Positions 1 through 6,566 of a stretch of 6,741 nt of DNA are shown here, piece by piece. The stretch's first letter is position 1; the number at the start of each line of letters is the position of its first letter. Under the pieces are notes generated by a model, which did no database searches, was not told the DNA's origin, and saw nothing but the letters and a program-made list of their open reading frames with translations. The position numbers were made by a program, and so were the translations under genes. This DNA is from an uncultured Eubacteriales bacterium (GTDB lineage Bacteria > Bacillota > Clostridia > Oscillospirales > Butyricicoccaceae), in assembly GCA_905199135.1 (NCBI GenBank), contig CAJKFC010000096.1, positions 1-6,741 on the forward strand, given 5' to 3'.

Positions 1-88
1 TTTTTTTATGTTTTTATATGTATGAATTTTCTGTGGCTTTTTATTGAAATAACGGATTAACATACTTAATGATATGTAAAAAACCTAT

Positions 89-117
89 TTGACTTATAAT
101 TTCATGGGTGATAGTAT
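89..117 (+). promoter_or_regulatory. Candidate sigma-A promoter of the ABC/DUF169 operon
   Basis: A -35 element TTGACT (89-94, five of six consensus bases) is followed after 17 bp by TAGTAT (112-117, four of six). A TG dinucleotide at 109-110, one base before the -10 hexamer, makes it an extended -10 (TGATAGTAT). Transcription would begin near 123-125 and leave a leader of about 65 nt. A second TATAAT at 145-150 lacks a well-spaced -35 and is the weaker alternative. No experimental start site is known; this is pattern matching in an AT-rich region. Confidence 0.45.
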
Positions 118-177
118 ATTGTGTGGCAAATAAATATAAAATATTATAATGTTTTGTTAATAATACAATAATAAATT

Positions 178-185
178 AAGGAGGT
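178..185 (+). promoter_or_regulatory. Ribosome binding site of the DppB-like permease gene
   Basis: AAGGAGGT is a full-strength Shine-Dalgarno sequence, with its GGAGG core four bases before the ATG at 189. It fixes the start of the first permease. Confidence 0.85.
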
Positions 186-188
186 ATT

Positions 189-1142
189 ATGGGGAAATTT
201 GTAGTTAAAAGATTGCTTCAGTCTATTCCGCTGATTATTTTTGTGACGATATTCGCATTTTTTGTAATACATATAATGCCGGGAGACCCTGTTCGCAATC
301 TTTTGGGGGATAAAGCCACCGAAGAACAGATACTTCAGATGCAGAAAAGTCTGAATCTTGACAAACCGATAACCGAGCAATTTTGGATGTGGATAAAGGG
401 AGTGTTCAGATTTGATTTCGGAAAATCTCTGATATGGAACGAGCCGGCGGCCGAAATAATAATAAAGCGTATAGAGCCAACATTTATTTTGGCGATAATA
501 GGAACATTTATAAGCACTGCGATAGGAATACCTCTCGGAATACTTTCCGCCAAAAAACAGGGAAGATTCACAGAGAAGGCCTTGTCACTGCTGTCGCTCG
601 TGTCAATTTCCCTGCCGACATTTTGGGTGGCCATATTGATGATACAGATGCTCTGTGTAAAGATAAATCTGTTTCCAGTGGCCGGATATCACACAATAGC
701 CGATTCGGGCTTTGCCGTAGCCCTTAAAGATCTGGCACTGCCGGGAATTATTCTCGGAATAATGCACAGCGGTCAGATAGGAAGAATGACAAAAAATTCA
801 ATGCAGGAAATAATGCAGCAGGACTATCTGAGAACTGCAAGAGCCTGCGGTATCAGAGAATCCAAGGTTCTCAATTATTACGGTCTGAAAAATGCGCTTT
901 CTTCAGTAATAGTGGTAATCGGTTTCAGTTTTGCGGGCATGCTGGCAGGAGCGGCCGTTATAGAACAGATATTCAATATCCCCGGCATAGGCAGCCTCGC
1001 CACAACCTCGATAGCCGGAAGAGATTATCCTCTTATACAGGGCACGCTGTTTGTTATTTCTCTGGTCTTTATATTTGTGAATCTTTTGGTAGACCTTCTG
1101 TGCGCCTTTATAAATCCGAAAGTAAGGTATGAAAATGAGTAA
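189..1142 (+). CDS. Peptide/nickel-type ABC transporter permease, DppB-like
   Basis: This 317-aa protein is one of two membrane-spanning subunits of a Dpp/Opp-type importer; its length matches the DppB family (usually 305-340 aa). Family features seen: an N-terminal membrane helix (about 8-29) followed by HIMPGDP (28-34), a conserved FDFGKS stretch (75-80) in the extracytoplasmic loop, hydrophobic segments near 98-120, 132-158, 181-199, 237-258 and 284-307, and the cytoplasmic EAA-type loop DYLRTARACGI (212-222) that docks onto the ATPase. The cysteine at 220 sits where most relatives have lysine. The C-terminal segment GIGSLATTSIAGRDYPLIQG (266-285) is also typical. The first gene of the operon, it overlaps the DppC-like gene by 8 bp, ATGAGTAA. 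The ligand cannot be inferred from this subunit. The start is set by the AAGGAGGT site. Confidence 0.95.
   Translation: MGKFVVKRLLQSIPLIIFVTIFAFFVIHIMPGDPVRNLLGDKATEEQILQMQKSLNLDKPITEQFWMWIKGVFRFDFGKSLIWNEPAAEIIIKRIEPTFILAIIGTFISTAIGIPLGILSAKKQGRFTEKALSLLSLVSISLPTFWVAILMIQMLCVKINLFPVAGYHTIADSGFAVALKDLALPGIILGIMHSGQIGRMTKNSMQEIMQQDYLRTARACGIRESKVLNYYGLKNALSSVIVVIGFSFAGMLAGAAVIEQIFNIPGIGSLATTSIAGRDYPLIQGTLFVISLVFIFVNLLVDLLCAFINPKVRYENE
1124..1127 (+). promoter_or_regulatory. Ribosome binding site deciding the DppC-like start
   Basis: Two in-frame ATG codons lie at 1129 and 1135. The only purine-rich site, AAGG, ends one base before the first, too close to work, but seven bases before the second. 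The start at 1135 is therefore preferred. The site is weak, which fits translational coupling with the upstream permease whose stop codon overlaps this start. Confidence 0.55.
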
Positions 1143-1965
1143 ATTAAAACTGAAAAAAATACATCCGCGCATGCTTTTGGGGTTAATCCTCATAGCTGTA
1201 ATGCTTGTAATGAGCTTTGCTGTCGGTATATTCAGCCCCCATGACCCTATGGCCACCGATCCTCTTTTGAGGCTGAACGCTCCGACATTGTCCCATATCT
1301 GCGGCACAGATGATGTGGGAAGAGATATATTGACTCGTATGGCTATGGGAATGAGAGTGTCGCTCGGCATAGCCGTAGCTGTCACCTGCGCCAGCGGACT
1401 TGTCGGAATTACGGTTGGAGTGATGTCGGCCTATTGGCCGTCGACGGCAAAAATACTTATGAGGATAGTTGACGGAATAATGTCATTCCCGGCCATAATC
1501 CTCGCAATACTTTTGGCGGGTATTTTGGGAGCAGGAACATCAAATATTATAATAGCTCTGTCGATATCCTCCTTCCCGAGCATAGCCAGAGTGGCTAAAA
1601 GCGCCGCCACCGATGTGCTCAGCAAAGAGTATTTGGAATCGGCGGTTATTTTGGGAAAAAGCGACGGCTACATAATAACCAGATACATATTGCCTAACAT
1701 AGCGTCGAGGCTTATAGTGCAGATAACATATACCTTTGCAATGGCTATTTTGTATGAATCGGTGCTTAGTTTTTTGGGAGTAGGAATAAAGGTGCCTACA
1801 CCGAGTTTGGGAGGAATGGTAAGCGACGGCAGAAGCTATATAAGTATAGCGCCGTGGGTGATAACATTTCCGGGTCTTGCCATATCCTGTGTGGTATTCG
1901 GACTCAACATGGTAGGTGACGGACTTAAGGATATGTTTGATCCGAGACGAAACAAGAGGGGGTGA
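1135..1965 (+). CDS. Peptide/nickel-type ABC transporter permease, DppC-like
   Basis: This 276-aa second membrane subunit pairs with the DppB-like protein. Its basic N-terminus (KLKLKK) precedes a membrane helix at about 13-33. The family hallmark HICGTDDVGRDILTRM (54-69) follows, then membrane segments near 76-100, 118-142, 194-214 and 241-261. The ATPase-docking loop lies around 165-188 (EYLESAVILGKS, then ILPN), and the C-terminal signatures ESVLSFLGVG (208-217), PSLGGM (223-228) and GLNMVGDGLKDMFDPR (256-271) are all present. The length is slightly below the usual 280-300 aa because the N-terminal arm is short; nothing appears to be missing. A start at 1129 adding two residues is possible but worse placed relative to the ribosome binding site. 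Its TGA is four bases before the next start codon. Confidence 0.95.
   Translation: MSKLKLKKIHPRMLLGLILIAVMLVMSFAVGIFSPHDPMATDPLLRLNAPTLSHICGTDDVGRDILTRMAMGMRVSLGIAVAVTCASGLVGITVGVMSAYWPSTAKILMRIVDGIMSFPAIILAILLAGILGAGTSNIIIALSISSFPSIARVAKSAATDVLSKEYLESAVILGKSDGYIITRYILPNIASRLIVQITYTFAMAILYESVLSFLGVGIKVPTPSLGGMVSDGRSYISIAPWVITFPGLAISCVVFGLNMVGDGLKDMFDPRRNKRG
1958..1965 (+). promoter_or_regulatory. Ribosome binding site of the DppD-like gene overlapping the upstream stop
   Basis: GGGGGTGA differs from the ideal GGAGGTGA by one base and includes the TGA stop codon of the DppC-like gene (1963-1965). It ends four bases before the ATG at 1970. This decides for MELLRLEN as the N-terminus over an upstream in-frame ATG at 1916 that lies inside the permease gene and would add 18 residues unlike the family. 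Confidence 0.7.
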
Positions 1966-1969
1966 CGGT

Positions 1970-2962
1970 ATGGAGCTGCTTAGATTGGAAAATATCGGGA
2001 TATATGCTCATGAAAACGGGGGCAATATTCAGATAACCAATGATGTTTCGTTTTCTCTTGAGAGCGGAAAGACTATGGGAATTATAGGAGAGTCGGGCTG
2101 CGGAAAGAGCATAACGGCTTTGAGTATTATGAATCTCACTTCAAAGCATATAAAAATAGATGAAGGGAAGATATATTTTAAAGGAGAATGTATCAGTCAA
2201 CTGTCTCTGAAAGAGCTCAGAAAACTTTGCGGCAGCAAGATAGGAATGGTTTTTCAAGAGCCTATGACCGCTCTTAATCCCGTATTTACGATAGAGCAGC
2301 AGATGGCAGACCCGATACGCCTGCACCTCGGTCTTGCAAAAAATGAGATACACGCTCGGTGCGTCGATCTTTTGACTTCTGTCGGAATAAAAGATCCCGA
2401 AGGCACCTTGAAATGCTATCCCCATCAGCTGTCGGGCGGAATGAGACAGCGAGTAGTAATAGCTATGGCCATATCCTGCGGCCCCGAGCTGCTCATAGCA
2501 GATGAGCCGACCACCGCTCTCGATGTGACGATACAGCTTCAGATACTGTATATACTTAAAAAACTGATAAGAGAAAACAATATGTCTCTTTTGATAATTT
2601 CTCACGATATGGGTGTAATATCCATGCTTTCCGAGACAATAGCCGTCATGTATGCAGGGGAGATAGTGGAGCAGGACACAAGGGAGAATATAATGAGCAG
2701 GGCGGTCCATCCCTATACGGCTAAACTTATAAATGCGGCTCGGGAGCTCAATACGGGCTGCGAAGAGCTGACCGTAGTGGAAGGATCGGTGCCTCGTCCC
2801 GGAGAAAAGATAAAAGGCTGCAAATTTGCCGAAAGGTGTGAGTTTGCGTGTCAAAAGTGCTTTGAAACCCATCCGTCCTTGGAGAAAAAGCCTGACGGAA
2901 AGGGTATGGTACGCTGCTGGAAATATACTGAAAAGCAGGAGGCAGGCTATGTCAGAGCGTGA
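1970..2962 (+). CDS. Peptide/nickel-type ABC transporter ATPase, DppD/OppD-like
   Basis: This 330-aa cytoplasmic subunit hydrolyses ATP for import, and its length is normal for DppD. All motifs are intact: Walker A GESGCGKS (40-47), Q-loop Gln96 in FQEP, signature LSGGMRQR (154-161), Walker B LLIADEP (174-180), D-loop ALD (183-185) and switch His212. The C-terminal oligopeptide/dipeptide domain begins at HPYT (247-250) and includes EGSVPRPGE (271-279). A cysteine set follows: C284, C290, C294, C297 and C316. In this family four such cysteines (the GC-x5-C-x6-C arrangement plus a later Cys) are reported to hold a [4Fe-4S] cluster in mycobacterial OppD; that this copy does so is inference. The gene overlaps the DppF-like gene by 14 bp. 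Confidence 0.95.
   Translation: MELLRLENIGIYAHENGGNIQITNDVSFSLESGKTMGIIGESGCGKSITALSIMNLTSKHIKIDEGKIYFKGECISQLSLKELRKLCGSKIGMVFQEPMTALNPVFTIEQQMADPIRLHLGLAKNEIHARCVDLLTSVGIKDPEGTLKCYPHQLSGGMRQRVVIAMAISCGPELLIADEPTTALDVTIQLQILYILKKLIRENNMSLLIISHDMGVISMLSETIAVMYAGEIVEQDTRENIMSRAVHPYTAKLINAARELNTGCEELTVVEGSVPRPGEKIKGCKFAERCEFACQKCFETHPSLEKKPDGKGMVRCWKYTEKQEAGYVRA
2937..2942 (+). promoter_or_regulatory. Ribosome binding site of the DppF-like gene
   Basis: AGGAGG, a perfect Shine-Dalgarno core, lies inside the end of the DppD-like gene, six bases before the ATG at 2949. It rules out the upstream in-frame ATG at 2826, which would add 41 residues encoded within the DppD-like gene. Confidence 0.85.
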
Positions 2963-3845
2963 AGTCGTTTTAGAGGTAAAAGACCTTGTAAAAGAATTCA
3001 GGTCAAAAAACAGAAGCGTAAAGGCTGTCGACGGAGTTTCATTTTATTTAAAAAAAGGGGAAACGCTTGCTCTCGTCGGCGAGTCGGGCTGCGGCAAGAC
3101 TACAACGGGAAGAGCTGTCATAAAGCTTGTCAAGCCGGACGGAGGAGAGATTCGGTTTAAAGGACAGAACATAGGCGAGATGTCAAAAAAGCAGTTTAGG
3201 CCGTTGTGCCCCAGACTGCAGATGATATTCCAGGACCCTTACGGTTCTCTCAATCCCCGCATGAAGATAAGAAAACTCCTTGAGGAAGCGGCGGTATACG
3301 GAGTTAAACCGGGAGAAAGCCTGGAAAAAACCGTGGAGGAACTCATAAAGAGCGTGGGACTTACCGCCGATGATCTTGACAGATACCCCCATGAATTTTC
3401 AGGAGGACAGAGGCAGAGAATATGTATCGCCAGGGCGATAGCTACCCGCCCCGATATAATAATCTGCGACGAGCCTGTTTCGGCTCTCGATCTTCTTGTG
3501 CAGGCTCAGATATTAAAGCTTTTGAAGGAGCTTCAGAAAAAATACGGTTTCGCCTATATATTTATATCTCATAACCTGTCGGTTGTCAGATATATGAGCG
3601 ACAGGATAGCGGTAATGTGTATGGGCAGGATAGTGGAAGAGGGTACGACAGAGGAGATTTTTAATGATCCGCGCCACGATTATACAAAACTTCTTTTGAA
3701 TTCGGTGCTCGATACCGAGGGCAGGGAGAATTCGGAGAGAGAAAATTACGGTGATAAATATTACGAGGCGGCAGCGAGCGTAAGCGGAAGATCGAACAAA
3801 AGAATCGATCTCAGCGAAACTCACTATGTACTCGGCGATATTTAG
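2949..3845 (+). CDS. Peptide/nickel-type ABC transporter ATPase, DppF/OppF-like
   Basis: This 298-aa protein is the partner ATPase that forms the nucleotide-binding heterodimer with the DppD-like subunit. Motifs: Walker A GESGCGKT (44-51), Q-loop Gln95 in FQDP, the family stretch YGSLNPRM (98-105), signature FSGGQRQR (150-157), Walker B IIICDEP (170-176), D-loop SALD (178-181) and His208. It is shorter than many DppF proteins (about 310-330 aa). The usual HPYT is HDYT (243-246). The following region has no cysteines and is a charged stretch (255-273) ending in ETHYVLG (290-296), which resembles the normal family terminus. The C-terminal domain is thus reduced, though the ATPase core is complete and the reading frame is intact. 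The binding-protein gene starts 28 bp downstream. Confidence 0.94.
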   Translation: MSEREVVLEVKDLVKEFRSKNRSVKAVDGVSFYLKKGETLALVGESGCGKTTTGRAVIKLVKPDGGEIRFKGQNIGEMSKKQFRPLCPRLQMIFQDPYGSLNPRMKIRKLLEEAAVYGVKPGESLEKTVEELIKSVGLTADDLDRYPHEFSGGQRQRICIARAIATRPDIIICDEPVSALDLLVQAQILKLLKELQKKYGFAYIFISHNLSVVRYMSDRIAVMCMGRIVEEGTTEEIFNDPRHDYTKLLLNSVLDTEGRENSERENYGDKYYEAAASVSGRSNKRIDLSETHYVLGDI

Positions 3846-3863
3846 CATAAAGTATATAAAAAC

Positions 3864-3869
3864 GGAGGA
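3864..3869 (+). promoter_or_regulatory. Ribosome binding site of the substrate-binding lipoprotein
   Basis: GGAGGA ends four bases before the ATG at 3874. This start puts a lipoprotein signal peptide exactly at the N-terminus. The longer in-frame alternative from 3826 would add 16 residues ahead of it, overlap the DppF-like gene, and spoil the signal peptide. Confidence 0.85.
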
Positions 3870-3873
3870 AGAA

Positions 3874-5526
3874 ATGGAAAGCTTTTTTAAAAAATCCATT
3901 GCTCTTGTCTTGGCAATGGTGATGATGTTCAGCCTTTTGGCCGGTTGCTCTAACAGCGAGACAGAGACTACGGCCGCATCATCGGACAATGAAAACACAG
4001 AGGCAACATCGGAGACGACGGCCGAGGGAGAGCCCAAAATGGGCGGCGAGATCTCGGTGGCGCTTATGAAGGCGCCGTCCAATTTTGATATGGACTGCGG
4101 AGCAGGCTGGGAAGGAAGTATAATTCTCAACCATGTATATGAGGGATTGTTTGAATTCAATGCCGAGGACACCCCCATGCCCCATCTTGCGGAATCTTAT
4201 ACTGTGAGCGAGGACGGTAAGATATATAATATTGTTCTCAGACAGGGAGTCAAGTTTTCCGACGGAGAAGAAATGAACGCCGAAGATGTAAAAGCCTCTA
4301 TGGACAGATGGTTTCAGGCAAATGAGGCGGGAATTAACATAGCATCTTCGCTGGTAGGCGTCGAAATAGTGAACGACTATGAGATAAAGGTGGAGTTCAG
4401 TACGCCTTACGCCCCGTTTATAAATATGATAGCTTCGCCTGTATCGGCTCAAAAGCTGACGATAAAAAAGAAAGAGATAGTGGACAAGTTCGGAACAGAG
4501 GTTATTACCGAGCATATCGGCACAGGACCTTATGTATTTGACGAGATAGTGATGGGTCAGAAAGTTGTCCTTGTGAGAAACGAAAACTATACACCTGCTT
4601 CCGGCGAAGTATCAGGTACCGCAGGTGAGAGAGTTGCATATCTCGACAAGATAACAATAGAGTTTGTACCCGAGGAGAGCGTTCGAGTAGCGGGACTTCA
4701 GAGCGGACAGTATGACTTCATTGATGAGGTGTCTACCGAAAGATATGCTGAACTGGAGGCCATGCCGAACACAGATCCTGTAATATGCAAATTCGGTACG
4801 ATAAATGTCTTGGCTTTCAACTGCGGCGGCGATGTATTTAAAAACAAACTCATCCGTCAGGCGGTGGCTTATGCCGTAGACAATGAGGAACTGGGTGCGG
4901 CGCAGATAGGCGACGAGAGATTCTGGTCGGTTACAGACGGCTCCTGGTTTAAAGAGGGCAGCGTTTGGTATGACGGAGAAGCCGGTCAGGGTGTATACAA
5001 TGCAAAGGATACCGAAAAAGCCAAGGAGCTTTTGGCGGAAGCGGGATATAACGGGGAGACCGTTGTGATACTTGCCACAAAGACAGATACTTTCCAGAGC
5101 AACGGAGCACTTGTGCTTCAGACTCAGCTTCAGGAGATCGGCATGAATGTGGAAATAGAGCTTTACGATGCGGCCACTGTCAGCGAAAAGAGGACAAACG
5201 GCGATTGGGATATGATGATCAACAGATGGAGCGATATGAATCCCGATCCTCAGGTTTTCGGTCCGTGGACAGGAACAAACGGCTGGATCACAAGATGGGA
5301 CGATGAGGACTCCAGAAGAATGGACGAGATATTCTCCCGTATGATCGTCGAAATGGATCAGGATAAGAGATACGAGATAGTTCGGGAATTCTATGATGAG
5401 TTCTGGGAGAGCGTTCCTTATCTCAAGAGCTTCAACGACAACAGATTCTACGGAAAGAACAGCAGCCTTCAGGGATACCAGGCCTACGGACAGCCCTATT
5501 TCTGGAATGTCTGGCTCGATGAATAA
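3874..5526 (+). CDS. Lipoprotein substrate-binding protein of the peptide/nickel-type ABC importer (SBP_bac_5 family)
   Basis: This 550-aa protein captures the ligand outside the cell and delivers it to the permeases. It starts with a lipoprotein signal peptide: basic FFKKS, a hydrophobic core (9-22) and lipobox LLAGC, with lipid-modified Cys25. A Ser/Thr/Glu-rich linker (26-54) tethers the folded part. Family 5 features follow: HVYEGLFEFN (87-96), LRQGVKFSDG (122-131) with NAEDVKASMDRW (135-146), GTGPYVF (216-222), NENY (236-239), an IRQAVAYAVD segment (327-336), AKELLAEAGY (383-392) and WDMMINRWSDMNPDP (445-459). Length is normal for the family. The mature part has three cysteines besides Cys25 (C75, C305, C317), uncommon for an exported binding protein. 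The ligand is unknown: no clear His-rich nickel site is visible. Its position after the ATPase genes is a less common but known order. Confidence 0.93.
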   Translation: MESFFKKSIALVLAMVMMFSLLAGCSNSETETTAASSDNENTEATSETTAEGEPKMGGEISVALMKAPSNFDMDCGAGWEGSIILNHVYEGLFEFNAEDTPMPHLAESYTVSEDGKIYNIVLRQGVKFSDGEEMNAEDVKASMDRWFQANEAGINIASSLVGVEIVNDYEIKVEFSTPYAPFINMIASPVSAQKLTIKKKEIVDKFGTEVITEHIGTGPYVFDEIVMGQKVVLVRNENYTPASGEVSGTAGERVAYLDKITIEFVPEESVRVAGLQSGQYDFIDEVSTERYAELEAMPNTDPVICKFGTINVLAFNCGGDVFKNKLIRQAVAYAVDNEELGAAQIGDERFWSVTDGSWFKEGSVWYDGEAGQGVYNAKDTEKAKELLAEAGYNGETVVILATKTDTFQSNGALVLQTQLQEIGMNVEIELYDAATVSEKRTNGDWDMMINRWSDMNPDPQVFGPWTGTNGWITRWDDEDSRRMDEIFSRMIVEMDQDKRYEIVREFYDEFWESVPYLKSFNDNRFYGKNSSLQGYQAYGQPYFWNVWLDE

Positions 5527-5543
5527 CAAGCGGGAGACTTTTT

Positions 5544-6359
5544 ATGAAAGAAGCTAATGTAAAGCGTGCCATGGCGGCTTTGGGGCTCGAGCACAGAATA
5601 GTCGGGCTTAAGTTTTTGGATTTTAAAGAGGACTATGAGGCAAAAGACCTGCCCGGTCCCGAAAAATTCGGCCCTCTTTGCTATCAGGTCAGAACAGCTA
5701 TGGACGGCCGCCATTTTAAATGCAAAGAGGAAGATGTCAGCTGTGATTATGCCAGATATGCCATCGGACTGACAAAGCCCGATCCTACGATAGTATGGGG
5801 AAGAAGCTATCATCACTGTGGATTATATGAGACCAATGCCATAGCCAGAGAGATAACGGCTGCAATGAAGTTCATAGATCAGGAGATATACGGAATTGAA
5901 ATAGGTCCTCTTGAGACCATGGATGACGCCGATGTGGTGATAATAGCTGCCTATGCCGAGACGGTCATGCGTATAATGCAGAGCTACGCATATAAATACG
6001 GAGAGCCGAAACATCTGTGCTTTTACGGAAATCAGGCAATGTGCTCCGATATGGTGGCAAAGCCCTATACCAACAACGACATAAATGTCTCACTGATGTG
6101 CAAAGGCATGCGCAGCCGCGGCAGATTTGATAGGGGAGAGCTTTCAGTGGCGTTCCCGATAAATATGTTTGACAATATTGTAGACGGAATAGTTAAAACC
6201 ATAAACCCTGTAAACACTCTCGTAGAAAAAAGAGCTATAATCGAGCGCCTTGAAAGCCCTGAGGAGATGGGTATAGAATTTGATATGAATTATGCCTATG
6301 GTTTGGGACTTAAAGAGTATGACGGCAGAGTATGTGAGATAAGAGCTAAAAACAAATAA
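5544..6359 (+). CDS. DUF169 family protein (COG2043), function unknown
   Basis: This 271-aa protein has no signal peptide or membrane helix, so it is probably cytoplasmic. I assign it to DUF169 by overall pattern: an N-terminal IVGLKFL strand (19-25), LCYQVRTAMDG (45-55), then C60 with EEDVSC (62-67) and ARYAIGL (70-76), a central GPLE segment (121-124) before DDADVVIIAA (127-136), the NQAMCSDM stretch (163-170) followed by PYTNNDINVSLMCKG (174-188), and a late LSVAFPINMF (200-209). It holds eight cysteines (46, 60, 67, 92, 159, 167, 186, 264), several in conserved-looking contexts, which could mean a metal or Fe-S site; that is inference. Its GGGAG ribosome binding site (5532-5536) and the 17-bp gap behind the binding-protein gene place it in the operon, suggesting a role tied to the imported compound. 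The family has no established biochemical role that I know of. Confidence 0.85.
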   Translation: MKEANVKRAMAALGLEHRIVGLKFLDFKEDYEAKDLPGPEKFGPLCYQVRTAMDGRHFKCKEEDVSCDYARYAIGLTKPDPTIVWGRSYHHCGLYETNAIAREITAAMKFIDQEIYGIEIGPLETMDDADVVIIAAYAETVMRIMQSYAYKYGEPKHLCFYGNQAMCSDMVAKPYTNNDINVSLMCKGMRSRGRFDRGELSVAFPINMFDNIVDGIVKTINPVNTLVEKRAIIERLESPEEMGIEFDMNYAYGLGLKEYDGRVCEIRAKNK

Positions 6360-6387
6360 AAAAAGAGCGGCTTTGCCGCTCTTTTTT
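6359..6387. terminator. Bidirectional intrinsic terminator between the ABC operon and the feo locus
   Basis: AGAGCGGC (6364-6371) and GCCGCTCT (6375-6382) are perfect reverse complements around a three-base TTT loop. The A-run before the stem and the T-run after it extend the pairing to 13 bp, giving a U-tract on either strand. It begins at the last base of the DUF169 stop codon and lies 7 bp past the stop codon of the FeoB-associated gene, so it can end both converging transcripts. Confidence 0.92.
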
Positions 6388-6394
6388 GCTTAAA

Positions 6395-6556
6395 TTATTT
6401 ATCGTGGCTGCATCCGTGACAGCCGCCCGATTTTGAGCAGCAGCCGCCCGATGGACAGCCGATGCATTTTACGCCTTTGCGTTTGGCTCTTATGATATAC
6501 ACAAGAGCCGAGCCTATAATTGCGGCTAAAACTGCGAAAAGAATGATGCTTTCCAT
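6395..6556 (-). CDS. FeoB-associated Cys-rich membrane protein
   Basis: This 53-aa protein has one N-terminal membrane helix (about 3-23, MESIILFAVLAAII...), a short basic stretch (RAKRKGVK, 23-30) and a cysteine-rich tail containing C31, C34, C39, C40, C46 and C49 plus His47 and His51. This layout is that of the small FeoB-associated family found next to feoB in Clostridia and relatives. It probably sits in the membrane with the tail on the cytoplasmic side (positive-inside rule) and assists ferrous iron uptake, perhaps by binding the metal; the exact role is not settled. The ribosome binding site AAGGAG (6563-6568) overlaps the feoB stop codon, and the gap to feoB is only 10 bp, so the two are probably co-translated. 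The gene is complete and is followed by the shared terminator. Confidence 0.88.
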   Translation of the reverse strand: MESIILFAVLAAIIGSALVYIIRAKRKGVKCIGCPSGGCCSKSGGCHGCSHDK

Positions 6557-6566
6557 AAAAAGCTCC

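Larger units (their letters stand above)
1..188. other. AT-rich gene-free leader upstream of the ABC operon
   Basis: This stretch is far richer in A and T than the rest of the window and contains no credible gene. It opens with a run of seven T residues at the very edge, which could be the tail of a terminator lying outside the window, but no stem is visible. It carries a candidate promoter (89-117) and the ribosome binding site of the first permease gene (178-185). I see no convincing Fur, NikR or other metal-regulator operator and no structured riboswitch; the short A/T palindromes present are what such a composition gives by chance. Confidence 0.6.

Noticed and set aside
1..7. A run of seven T residues that could be the tail of a terminator of an upstream gene.
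   Set aside because: Any stem would lie outside the window, so it cannot be supported.
20..66. A GTATGA at 20-25 and a CATAC at 61-65, recalling the two halves of a NikR operator.
   Set aside because: NikR half-sites are 16 bases apart; here the spacing is about 35 and the second half lacks its first base in the right place. It is probably chance in AT-rich DNA.
84..170. ATTATAAT-type palindromes (for example 143-150) that resemble part of a Fur/PerR box.
   Set aside because: No 7-1-7 or GATAAT-repeat arrangement is present; A/T-only palindromes of this size are expected by chance here.
1916..1969. Longer form of the DppD-like protein starting at an ATG at 1916.
   Set aside because: It would lie within the DppC-like gene, adds 18 residues unlike the family, and the good ribosome binding site serves 1970.
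3826..3873. Longer form of the substrate-binding protein starting at 3826.
   Set aside because: It overlaps the DppF-like gene, adds 16 residues before the signal peptide, and lacks its own ribosome binding site; GGAGGA serves 3874.
4612..5529. Long open frame of 305 codons on the - strand opposite the binding-protein gene, and similar ones at 2141-2872, 3513-4178 and 3979-4515.
   Set aside because: Each lies opposite or within a well-identified + strand gene, has no recognisable family features and shows no independent promoter; they are shadows of the codon pattern.
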